Below are positions 52,101 through 59,900 of a stretch of DNA of 64,000 bases, one piece after another; positions within the stretch are counted from its first letter, which is position 1; each line of letters begins with the position of its first letter. The translations under genes and the position numbers were made by a program. The stretch covers positions 129,677-193,676 of the forward strand of contig VXCM01000474.1 of assembly GCA_014773175.1 (NCBI GenBank), given 5' to 3'. Below the pieces are notes generated by a model that worked only from the letters and a program-made list of their open reading frames with translations, did no database searches and was not told where the DNA came from. This stretch comes from Lucifuga dentata. Lineage: Eukaryota > Chordata > Actinopteri > Ophidiiformes > Bythitidae.

Positions 52101-53133
52101 AATGTAAACTAAATAACAATTTCTACCACTGGTGCTGCATTTACATACCAAAGCCAGAGAATCCCATGACGGAGGCAATGTCTCCATCACCACTCATTTT
52201 GTCTGCAAAAGAGCACAATATTATTTGGTATAATTACATTTAAATTAAGTCATTTGGCAGAAACTTTTATCAATTGATGTAAACACAAACAATGAACTAC
52301 TCAAAGATAAAACATCAATAATAAGTGCCACTAGGCAAATTTCCAGTTTCACTGACCACAAGACTTTAACAAGTGCAAAAACTCAAAACATGTTTTTTAA
52401 GAACCTTGGGTGTGATGGCGTTCATGGAAGAATTACTTTTTTCGCCATTTTTTTTTTTTTTTTTTNTTTTTTTTTTTTTTTTCTTTTAAGATCAAGAGGG
52501 ATTCAGATGACGGGTTGGAAGTAACTCGTTCCATCACTGACATGCCACAAAATAAAATAGTCCAGGCTGAGACTTAACCACGCTCAGGTAGCAACACGAG
52601 GCATATTAGAGGAGAGAAGTAACCCAGAACGCCACACGGAGAACGTAATGATAACAAAAATATAAAGATTGATTTCTAGTATGCATTCATAGGCACGAGT
52701 ATGCATAAACACACCTGTGCCAACATTTTTGTAGTCTACATGAACTAAATTAAGATATTTTCCAAGAACGAAAGCCAAACAACTAACTCGTATCTATCTG
52801 CGTTGTATCATTTCAGCTCGAATATGAAGAATAAATTAGTACGAGCAACATCATACTTTCTTGTCTTTTTACACTAGAAATGTAGTTAAAGTTTTATGAA
52901 AATAACTGCAAAACCTGATACAGTCCTTAAATTAGCTAGCAGAAATTAGCAACAGCACTTGTATACTTTCATATACCGGCTCAGAGTACTGGTGGTACTC
53001 AAAGTAGCTAACTAAGATATTTCCTACGTATGCTGAACATTTAAAACTGTACAAACTGAATTAAAGTAACATTACGAAAATTAAATGACAACAAAAGAAA
53101 GTTGCTACCTTCATCCATTTTTCTAGGATCCAT
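16776..53133 (-). CDS. wdr70: WD repeat-containing protein 70 (spliced, complete)
   Basis: WDR70 (nematode homologue GAD-1, gastrulation defective) is a nuclear WD40 protein reported to work with CUL4-DDB1-RBX1 in H2B ubiquitination and DNA repair. Eighteen coding exons on the minus strand, all GT-AG and in phase, give 652 residues; human has 654. The N-terminus has a basic conserved block, FGKKARTFDLDAIFEQTRRT (about 25-44), then a Ser/Asp-rich acidic linker (about 88-162) with two IGPPLPP-type motifs. Residues 175-505 form the WD40 propeller (FWDFAG, TWDLNS, IWDRNLS, TWDIRN). The C-terminus has GRGGR, then HGGTLSSFIVKNIALDKSDD, and ends in an acidic stretch and EPEWKKRKI. Start ATG at 53133-53131 has A at -3 and G at +4; stop at 16776-16778. 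Introns reach 8.4 kb. Convergent with gdnf; downstream of cplane1 on the same strand. Confidence 0.97.
17327..17489 (-). CDS. wdr70: wdr70 exon 17
   Basis: Acceptor CCCTGACAG, donor GTAAGA. Encodes GRGGRVAAHGGTLSSFIVKN through NPYWIAPAYK. Confidence 0.97.
17903..17925. repeat. Poly-T run
   Basis: About 23 consecutive T on the + strand in wdr70 intron 16. Confidence 0.9.
19299..19985. mobile_element. TTAA-flanked inverted-repeat element (piggyBac-like MITE)
   Basis: TTAA occurs at 19299-19302 and 19982-19985. Just inside, the left end reads AGGACCATACTGGTGATTTT. The reverse complement of the right end reads AGAAGAATACTGGTGATTTT, and both continue through similar GTTT.AGCCC.ATA sequence. Further in, ACATGTTACATTACTGAACC then ATTTTCCAAAA (19447-19484) matches the complement of 19895-19930. 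The arms are therefore roughly 110-190 bp. No transposase ORF is present. Microsatellites have expanded in the left arm. The superfamily is inferred only from the TTAA duplication. Confidence 0.55.
19389..19441. repeat. AT/GT hairpin inside the MITE arm
   Basis: A GTGTGTATGTAATATAT arm is followed by its near-perfect complement ATATTACATACGCACAC, with an alternating TA centre. Confidence 0.75.
19993..20034. repeat. (TAA)n microsatellite
   Basis: About 14 AAT units, starting a few bases after the right end of the TTAA element. Confidence 0.9.
20119..20235 (-). CDS. wdr70: wdr70 exon 16
   Basis: Acceptor TGTCTCCAG, donor GTAAAG. Encodes HALPMFREARQRSTRKQLEK through PEPPVSGP. Confidence 0.96.
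20236..22044 (-). other. wdr70 intron 15
   Basis: 1.8 kb with a GT/GA microsatellite (21523-21577) and a single unknown base at 21276. No gene is seen. Confidence 0.7.
21533..21577. repeat. (GA)n microsatellite
   Basis: About 22 GA units preceded by a short GT run. Confidence 0.9.
22045..22124 (-). CDS. wdr70: wdr70 exon 15
   Basis: Acceptor TTTTCTAG, donor GTAAGT. Encodes GAMLCVVKSKRKEKQAETLM and QDYIIT. Confidence 0.96.
22221..22321 (-). CDS. wdr70: wdr70 exon 14
   Basis: Acceptor TATTCCAG, donor GTAAAT. Encodes SVVRCLWHPKLNQIMVGTGN and GLAKVYYDPVKSH, the last propeller blade. Confidence 0.97.
22722..22756. repeat. (GA)n microsatellite
   Basis: Interrupted GA run after a short GT run. 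Confidence 0.85.
23085..23100. repeat. Poly-G tract with assembly gap
   Basis: Fifteen G followed by a single N; sequence beyond is G-rich. The true length is unknown. Confidence 0.85.
26033..26278 (+). pseudogene. Disrupted ORF of unknown origin
   Basis: One frame starts ATG (MADGGTSERPMEKSLPNVYP), hits TAA after 22 codons, then stays open for 58 more codons, with DKSPQSDAKEEKGCQVLNRL and FDPKCLEVLFDVTYSDSITI, ending TAA at 26276-26278. A shifted frame continues as LYVDLFKKKLNIDEELE. The composition looks coding, but the family is not recognised. No introns, poly(A) tail or flanking duplications are obvious. A retrocopy or a decayed lineage gene are both possible; chance is not excluded. 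Confidence 0.3.
26708..27142 (+). mobile_element. Tc1/mariner-like remnant with internal palindromes
   Basis: Inverted ends: CAGTGGGGTCCAAAAGTCTA then AGACCAC on the left, and GTGGTCTGAGACTTTTGGAC then CCCACTG on the right. A TA precedes the left end. Inside, the + strand retains the carboxyl end of a Tc1-type transposase: a LWNIVKSCWDNL-like segment, and separately AVIKAKGGRTKH followed by a stop. The DDE catalytic region is absent. Two palindromes (26855-26911 imperfect, 26913-26972 perfect) interrupt it. Non-autonomous. Confidence 0.75.
26913..26972. repeat. Perfect 60-bp palindrome
   Basis: The 30-nt arms are exact complements (ACGCCCCCCTTTTGCTTTAA and then TGACAGCATG on the left), with no spacer, inside the Tc1-like remnant. 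Confidence 0.9.
29433..29571 (-). CDS. wdr70: wdr70 exon 13
   Basis: Acceptor CCTATTAG, donor GTGAGT. Encodes TDCCFSPDDKLLVTGTSVKK through FQRVYEIEVTNA. Confidence 0.96.
29690..29774 (-). CDS. wdr70: wdr70 exon 12
   Basis: Acceptor TTTTTTAG, donor GTGAGA. Encodes GDDTLKTWDIRNFKKPVNVA and NGLTNYFS. Confidence 0.96.
29775..30283 (-). other. wdr70 intron 11
   Basis: 509 bp with no repeat or gene recognised. Confidence 0.7.
30284..30383 (-). CDS. wdr70: wdr70 exon 11
   Basis: Acceptor TCCCTAG, donor GTAAGA. Encodes VHTKFHCWQAHTPGSDTSC and AFSYDGVTLASRG. Confidence 0.95.
34483..34500. repeat. Poly-G tract with assembly gap
   Basis: Run of G interrupted by an N at 34497. Confidence 0.85.
35368..35438. 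repeat. (GT)n microsatellite
   Basis: About 70 bp of GT with a few A/T interruptions on the + strand. Confidence 0.9.
38716..38742. repeat. (GT)n microsatellite next to wdr70 exon 10
   Basis: In the sense of the gene this is a CA repeat starting about 18 nt after the exon 10 splice donor. Confidence 0.9.
38760..38934 (-). CDS. wdr70: wdr70 exon 10
   Basis: Acceptor GTCCACAG, donor GTGAGT followed within 20 nt by a CA repeat. Encodes TVRTWDLNSEKKHKSVFKP through IQIWDRNLS. Confidence 0.97.
43144..43180. repeat. Poly-T with assembly gap
   Basis: Two T runs, each preceded by GCCC or GGCCC, around an N at 43161; this may be a collapsed duplicate across a gap. Confidence 0.8.
43614..43640. repeat. 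Poly-A run
   Basis: About 27 consecutive A on the + strand. Confidence 0.9.
45760..45836 (-). CDS. wdr70: wdr70 exon 9
   Basis: Acceptor TTATTTCAG, donor GTGAGT. Encodes GHTAMLNGGCWHPKIKEEF and MTCSND. Confidence 0.96.
48312..48465 (-). CDS. wdr70: wdr70 exon 8
   Basis: Acceptor TTCCCTCAG, donor GTATGC. Encodes HQIKSLQYSITGDVILVVSG through DQYIVDMAKTK. Confidence 0.97.
49070..49111. repeat. (CA)n microsatellite
   Basis: Uninterrupted CA run of about 20 units. Confidence 0.92.
50090..50223 (-). CDS. wdr70: wdr70 exon 7
   Basis: Acceptor TTCCCCAG, donor GTAAGT. Encodes VSALGLDPSGARLVTGGYD and VRFWDFAGMD, first WD unit. Confidence 0.97.
50791..50850 (-). CDS. wdr70: wdr70 exon 6
   Basis: Acceptor CACCCAAG, donor GTAAGT. 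Encodes NPVKKIPDTHEITLQHGTKT, start of the propeller region. Confidence 0.96.
51395..51617 (-). CDS. wdr70: wdr70 exon 5 (acidic Ser/Asp linker)
   Basis: Acceptor CTTTGCAG, donor GTATGT. Encodes serine-aspartate runs, TIGPPLPPQ, an Asp run written by GAT repeats, then ELVGPPLP and a second acidic stretch. Confidence 0.95.
51768..51867 (-). CDS. wdr70: wdr70 exon 4
   Basis: Acceptor TTTCTCAG, donor GTAACA. Encodes EERQRQMEEEGESSHSVQSS and a Lys/Ala/Thr tail. Confidence 0.93.
51953..52036 (-). CDS. wdr70: wdr70 exon 3
   Basis: Acceptor CCTTTCAG. Encodes the conserved GKKARTFDLDAIFEQTRRTA block through SQQVL. Confidence 0.97.
   Translation of the reverse strand, partial: VRRPVHLTWMPSLNRPDEQPLRGVSKY
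52149..52202 (-). CDS. wdr70: wdr70 exon 2
   Basis: Acceptor TTTTGCAG, donor GTATGT. Encodes DKMSGDGDIASVMGFSGF. The internal Met of KMSG is a possible alternative start. Confidence 0.93.
52449..52482. repeat. Poly-T with assembly gap
   Basis: T run interrupted by an N at 52466, inside wdr70 intron 1. Confidence 0.85.
53109..53133 (-). CDS. wdr70: wdr70 exon 1 (coding part)
   Basis: Encodes MDPRKMDE plus one base; donor GTAGCA. The 5' UTR extends rightward by an unknown length. Confidence 0.85.
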
Positions 53134-53560
53134 GTTTCAAAGACATTACCTTTGACCTCCGGAAATACTTTTCTCCCCCCCTTTTTTTTGTTGCGGTGCC
53201 GTTCTTGTGCCGCTTACAGGTGATACTGCTGAACTGCACTGCTGTTATTTCTCAATCTTGCATAAAGATTTCTGTATCAACACAAAGCGCAACTGTTTGT
53301 ACGTGATACAGTTCCTTGTTAGTGTGAAAGTTGAGCTGATTTTGATGAACATGAACTAGCAATACACAGATGGGTAATTCATATTAAACAACTCTCATTT
53401 TTTTTAATGCTTTTCCTTTTATACAAGTCAGTCCTGAAAATACTTGTTCATAGGACATAATAATGGGCACAACAGCGTGTTTACACCAGTGTAAAATTAC
53501 AGCAAGGAAAAAGTCAAACAAAACATTTTTGTGTGATGCAGCAGGTAGCTAAAGAATAAT
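53134..53560 (-). promoter_or_regulatory. wdr70 promoter / cplane1-wdr70 intergenic region
   Basis: About 430 bp between the cplane1 poly(A) signal and the wdr70 start codon. No TATA box is evident. An ETS-type core, CCGGAA (+ strand 53159-53164), lies 26 bp upstream of the ATG, beside a C/T-rich run, fitting a housekeeping TATA-less promoter. The transcription start is not defined. Confidence 0.4.
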
Positions 53561-53573
53561 ATACTGTATATTT

Positions 53574-53583
53574 TTTATTTATT
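53574..53583 (-). terminator. cplane1 poly(A) signal
   Basis: Overlapping AATAAATAAA on the minus strand about 175 nt after the cplane1 stop codon. Confidence 0.55.
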
Positions 53584-53756
53584 TTACAGTTAATTCTGTA
53601 CAAAAATACATTTTAAAAAATCACACTCAGTAGGCACATATTGGAAACCTTAGAAAGTTTTTCTGTAAGATTCAATACAGGCTAATTATAAATCAACGTG
53701 GTTTGTTTTTTCTTTTCTTTGACACACTCAAGCCTGCACCTGAAAGCTCGGGCTGA

Positions 53757-53912
53757 TCAAAGAGGTTCTTCATCAGCCACCATCCTCTCGATTGCAGCCC
53801 AGTCGATTTTGCTGAGAATGCTGCTGCTGTCAGACAGGTTCTCCAGCCAGTCCATCCCTGATGTGCCAGCTCTGACATCATCATCCTGGTCATCTAACAG
53901 CCCAGCCACAAC
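53757..53912 (-). CDS. cplane1: cplane1 last exon (p27, stop)
   Basis: Acceptor TGTCGCAG. Encodes VVAGLLDDQDDDVRAGTSGM, DWLENLSDSSSILSKIDW and ends VADEEPL with TGA. Confidence 0.92.
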   Translation of the reverse strand, partial: VVAGLLDDQDDDVRAGTSGMDWLENLSDSSSILSKIDWAAIERMVADEEPL

Positions 53913-56900
53913 CTGCGACATAAAGGACATAAAACCACATTATCTATCAACTTTTAATGAAGTTCATAAGATAAAACACTTTTTACATGCAATAAATAAC
54001 ATTACTGTTACTTCATATCATTGCCATTTATAATTATTAAATACCTGAGCAGATTTTTATTCTCCTATTGGTTAAAAACATTTAAATTAGGTTTATTTAC
54101 ACTGGTTACGTCTGGAATTTATTAGCCAGCCTCTTCCAGGATTCAAGTGAATGTGGAATAGGAAATTTAATTCTTACTGGTCTAGAATCAAACTCCTCCA
54201 GGCCCAGCATCCATGTTGCTGAAGGGTCCACCTCCTCTATCTCCTCCCCAATCCTCCTCTGCTCCCTCTGCACCTGGCTCCCGACACTGCTCCCTCCAGA
54301 TGGAAATTTATTCATCATCTTTCTTTGTTGATCTTGGCTGGTTGCGTGTGATTTAGCATGGCTTTTTACATCTGTGAGCATGCCACGTCTGGTCACCTGA
54401 GACAGACGGTCCCTTGGCAGAACGGTCACTACACCAAAAATACATAAACCAAGTCAAACAAGTAAATTTTGTATTATTAACCTTTCATAGTTTTAGCATT
54501 ATCAACAGAGAACACCAAAGCATACTGCATTATTACATGAAACAAACAAATTAATTGACTATTGTTGTGATACCTGGTCTGTGTAGTCCCAGTCTCCTGC
54601 AATGATCCTCCAAAATCAAAAGTCGTCCTTGTTCCTCAGCAGTCCAGGGACGTAAGTGGGAGCGAACTTGTCCTGATTGGGACTTCAGATGATTTCTTTT
54701 ATCGTCTGCAAATGAACTCTGCATCCTGTGACAAACATATTACTTCCTTTATCAATGAAACCCAACTCATTCAACTCACAATCACATCATTTAGAATGAT
54801 CATACAAAATGGATTTGAGTCTCTACAGACTGCAATCGTTGTGGAAAGATCTGGAAAGTGAAATGAAAATTGACACGGAATCTCATCAGTTATCCGCACT
54901 CTACTCATCAAGAATTTTTTATATGGTGGATAATTGGTGACATGTCTGTTTAGGAAGACCTGATGATGAAAATTATTGGTTGAAATCACAGATCATTGCT
55001 CTACTACTCTCAAACTTTTAATACAAAAAGGTCCTGCTCAGATTATTGCTGCAGAATGTACCTGTGACTGCTGCCAGAGCTTTGAATTGTGACGGGCCGT
55101 GTGGAGGAGGGCAACAGAACACCTTCAGCTGGTGCAGAACTGGGTATGGCAGGAGGACTGACAAGTTCCTTGACCAAAGAACAGGCCTCACGAGTCCTCT
55201 GGTGATATTGCTCCAAAATCATTGTTCTATTCAACCTATTAAATTCAGATCACATTTACATAAATGCACATGCATGTATCCTGTAAAGAGACAACATAAA
55301 CAGGTACATACTTGTCTTTTGTCAGTCTGGTGCTGCAATTTGTGGCTCGATTTTTCTTTGTTGGCTTCTGTAGAAGGCAGCAGCATAGCAGGTGAACCAC
55401 AATAACTAAAAAAACCTGAACAACACATGATGGAATATCAATTTAAATTAAAATGTAGGCTGTCTCACCACTGTTACTGAGGGAGTATAAGGTCTGTGTT
55501 CCTGCTCTCTCAGTTTCTCTCTGTGTTTTTGATAAACTGCCAGTCTTTCCCTCTGTTTTCTTCTCATCCAGATCCTCAGGTCTCTCCTCTCCTCATCTGG
55601 TGCGACGTGTCTCTCCCACATCCGTCTACTTAGCTGCTGGTCCAGCCTGCTGTCAGTTGTGTTAAATTACACCTCAATGATAATCACATTTCACTGGTAA
55701 TTTGAGTGGTAATCATTAATAGTAATTACCTGCTACGGTGTGCTGCCTGTGAATTGAATGAATCCAGGTCAGTCTGGGATAAAAATCCTTCTTTCACCAA
55801 CTCCTCTAACATATCCACTGTATCCTTTAGCTCAGTCTGATCCGGAGTCTCATCTGCCCATCTACAAAGAGTGACAGATGGTAAATAAGAGAAGTAAAAT
55901 AGTATTAGTGGAGTGAATGCATATTCAACATACTGTAATTAAAAAAAAATGGTTCAAAAACAAATCTAAACTTACTCTGTAGATGGTCCAGCTGCATTAG
56001 TAGCCTGCTCTTTCATTTCTGTGGAAGCAATACAAGTATTCAACAGATTAAATAATACATTTTCAACAGTTTGACTCAGTGAAGTCTGCCTTGGTGGGAC
56101 ACAAAACATCAGTGGCAAATACAGAGTGACAAAATACTAACTATACATTTATACAATAATATTATACAGTATAAAAAAATAATTGCACAATACATTATTG
56201 AACACGGCAAACAATAACAAGTGATTTGATGTGTGCATTCTTACTTGCTGTGGTGTGAAGGCGGGAAGGATCAATGATATGACTCTGACGATAAGGTGAA
56301 GAAAGAACCAAAGGCTGTCTTTCTGGAGTAAAGGAGTCATTAGGAACCACGTGGCTCTCTTCTTGGTTTTCTTCTTCCTCTTCTTCACAGGTATCAAGTT
56401 CAGCTGACGGGGATGGTCGTGGTCTCCATGCTGTTACAGAAACGGAACACACAACTCTTTGCAACTGGATCTTTGTAATTTTCATAAATGATTATATTAA
56501 TGTTGGCTAAAAATGACAGCAATAGGTACTGTTTAAAGCTCCAATATCAGAAATCACGTAATGTGTACATAAAACACATAATTTGTACACTGCACAACAC
56601 TTCAAAACACTGGTAGCTGCCATGAGTTAGTGTGATGAAATGATATTTTTCATATATAAGTTTCATGTTTCTTGTAGCCTTCAAACTAGGAATACACTTT
56701 TAAAGTTTTTACAGAGGGATTATTTGGGGATCGTACCTTCCTTTGGAACAGAGAGCCTGACTGTTTTCTTCAGCCGCATTGTGCTCTTCACATCAGTAGC
56801 CAGAGTTGGTTTAAGCATCTCAGTGGTGTTCATGAACTACACAGAGACAAAGAGGACCTAGCCAGTAATGAACTGTTACATATTGATATTAGAACCAAAG

Positions 56901-59900
56901 GCCAAAATTTAACAAATATATACATTACGCAAGAAAGATTAATACAATATAAACTATGTATATTTACCATCTTTGCGTTGGAAAAGTTAATCTCCATGTT
57001 GTCTGCAATGTTTTGTAGGGCAGCCAACTGTGTGTCCATCTCTGACATACGAGCAGAAAACCAGACTGGGGTTGTGGATGAGACACTGGGAGCTCCAGGG
57101 CTCTGGGCATTTTGGCTTTGATGGGTTTCAGAAATGTCTGTCCTGTCTTGTGGAGTGATTCTCTCTAAATCCCCATTAGACCCAATATGGCTACATGCAG
57201 GAGACTCCTCAGTCATATCTAGTGAATACAACATATTTGAGTGAGAGTAAAACTTTATCAATATTTTTTTGTGATTACCAGCAGGTCTGATCTTGTCTTA
57301 CAAAATATACAGACATATAAGATTGTCAAAATAAAAACATATAAAGACCTGGTACAGCAGTTAGTGTCAGGGAATCTGCTGCGACTGTGGGATGTGTAGG
57401 AACAGCAGACGCCCTAATGACAGAGGTTGCTAGAACATGAAGCTGTGCTGAAGTATCTGAAGAAGGGTGGGTGGAAGGAACATCCTGTATTGGAGGGCTG
57501 ACACGCGATGGCAAATCTTGGTGCAAGGCCTGGTCTTCTAGATCAAAGACAGTGATGAAATGGTGGCCTTTCAGATCCTGAGGAACACAGAAAGGTGAAT
57601 ATGATATGTGTATGAGTGACACTGTATGGGAATGACACATTGGTGTTCGCTTGTAATGGTCTCCACAACACAACTATATGCACCAGAGTTGCTGATTCAA
57701 GCTTGTTTGTCTGGCTTCTCACCAGGTTCTTCTCTGGTTCCAGTGGGGTCTCCTCTGCGTCCTGAAAATGCTGATTCACGGTACTTTGTGCTGGATGAAG
57801 AAAATGTAATCACACACACACACACAAACGTTCAATACTTCACTGTGTCCACAATACACACAGTTGCAGTACAATGCTCTTGAACCTACAAGATAAAATC
57901 AACTTATTTAGGGCTAATAGAAATTATTGAGATTTCGACTGAGACAGCTTTACCCACAACGGTGGGAGGACAAGCTGAAACACAAGGACATAATTTCAAC
58001 AGCTCAAAAGAAATCTGAATTATACAATGTATTACAGTCAGTCAGTCCTATTATGAATTTCTGATCGATCACAAAAGCTAAACCAGTGTTACAACTGCAT
58101 TGTGAATACAAGCAAACACAAATGTACAATAATATTTACTATCCTTACACAACTAACTTGTTGCTTAGTAAATAAGTTTAAGTAAAAAATATGTACAAAC
58201 TTGAAAAGTTATTTAATTGTAAGGTAATATTCTAATAGCAGATTTATATCACAAATCGACTGCAATTTATTGTAAATGTATAACTGACTTGAAAGATTAA
58301 TAGTATATTATCATGCTGTATCAATCCCTACCACAAACTTAACTCACCTGGGTCTGTGTTGGTGGAAGCATCATGACACTCTGGTGCTCTTTTACACATG
58401 GAAGCGTAGGCATGTAACTCAGCTGTGGTGGACATTGACTTATCCAATAATCTCTGACCAGTCAGCAAGGAGTCAAAGGAGCCTGGGAGTTTAAAAGTAA
58501 TAGCAAAAAAAACAACTTCTTAAAGACCTTTTACATAATAAGTGATAACTTCCCTTATAATAGTTAAAAAAGAGAGAGAGAGAAAGAGAAAGGAACCAGT
58601 TTAGTAATCTTAAGCTTTAGACCTAAAATATTATTTTTTAGACCTGCAAAAAATGCATGTATAAATCAGGAATATACAATAATTAACACTTACCAAGTGG
58701 AATGGCAAAATCCGACCCAGGTGTGATCGGTTTCCCATTAATAGCAGACTCCTCTTTTACAGGCCCATCTATTAGCTAATAGCACATTGCAACAACAAAT
58801 GGAGGTACTGTCATGTCATATTCTAATGTGGCTAATACTAAGAAAATTTTGTTGCAAGAATTCATATTAATCTACCTCTTGTGTAGGGATGATCGACTCG
58901 TTTGGTCTGAATGTGACCTCTGTTTTTCCTGTCCGTGCCTTTTCCTCTCTCCTTTTCTGCCTATAAGCAATACACAGTAAATATAGTGAAGAAAATAAGC
59001 AATAATACTGAGATGGATAACAATAACATGAGAATTTAAAAAATTAAAATCAGTAACAAAATATTTTATATGGATTTGCCTCCTGGTGGAGCTGGAACTG
59101 ATGGAAGTGGCAGCTTTTCTACTGCTTTCAGTAGGTGGATCTACTCTCAGCAACTGTAGTCGAGCCTCTTCAGCAGTCTGCCTCCTTATGGCTGAATTTG
59201 TCAACGCTTCCAGAGGTATGAGACTAGTCATTGGGGCTGTAGGAGCTACCATGGGCAAAATCTGTCAGAAACAGATTACTTCACATAAGTTCCACAGAAA
59301 GAATTAATAATACTTATTTCAGAAATCTTGCAGTAATTTTAGTACCGCTTACCATTTTTGGCTTAGACTCAATATGCAAAAGCTTCACACTAGTCATTTC
59401 TCTGATTGGAGCTCTGAAGATAGTAGAGGGCCTAGAGGAAGATTGTATGGGTAAATTGGGGAAGGTGGTGGAGCTGTGTGGAGCCGGTTGAAAACGTAGC
59501 AGACGTAGGCCCTGGGTTGGTGCAGGTCTCTGAGCTGCTAAAGCAGGGGGAATAAGTGAGAACACTTGTCCTCTAGATCTTTCCAAATAGGGCTGTGGTG
59601 TCTGAGTCTGGGGATGAGCGGCCCTGGAAATTGGATCATGTGGAGGATTGATGTTAAATGCCAGACTGGGCTGTTTACATGGCACTGAAGACCCATATCT
59701 CTTGTCCTCTTCGGTCCTCTTTGAGGTAGGTTGGTTCATAGTGAGCAAGTGCTGGGCCTCTTGGGCTGGGGGATAGTGTGCTGAACTCTGCTGGGGTAAT
59801 AAAGGATGGTGGAGTTGCAGCAACTTTGGGCCCAAAACCTGGGTAGCAGGAACATTCTGTATGTTACCATTACATGGCTGTACCACAGGGACATTAGGAA

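Larger units (their letters stand above)
50224..53108 (-). other. wdr70 introns 1-6
   Basis: Six introns between the first seven exons, 116 to 906 bp. Intron 1 (52203-53108) has a poly-T run with an N at 52466. No other content is recognised. Confidence 0.7.
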
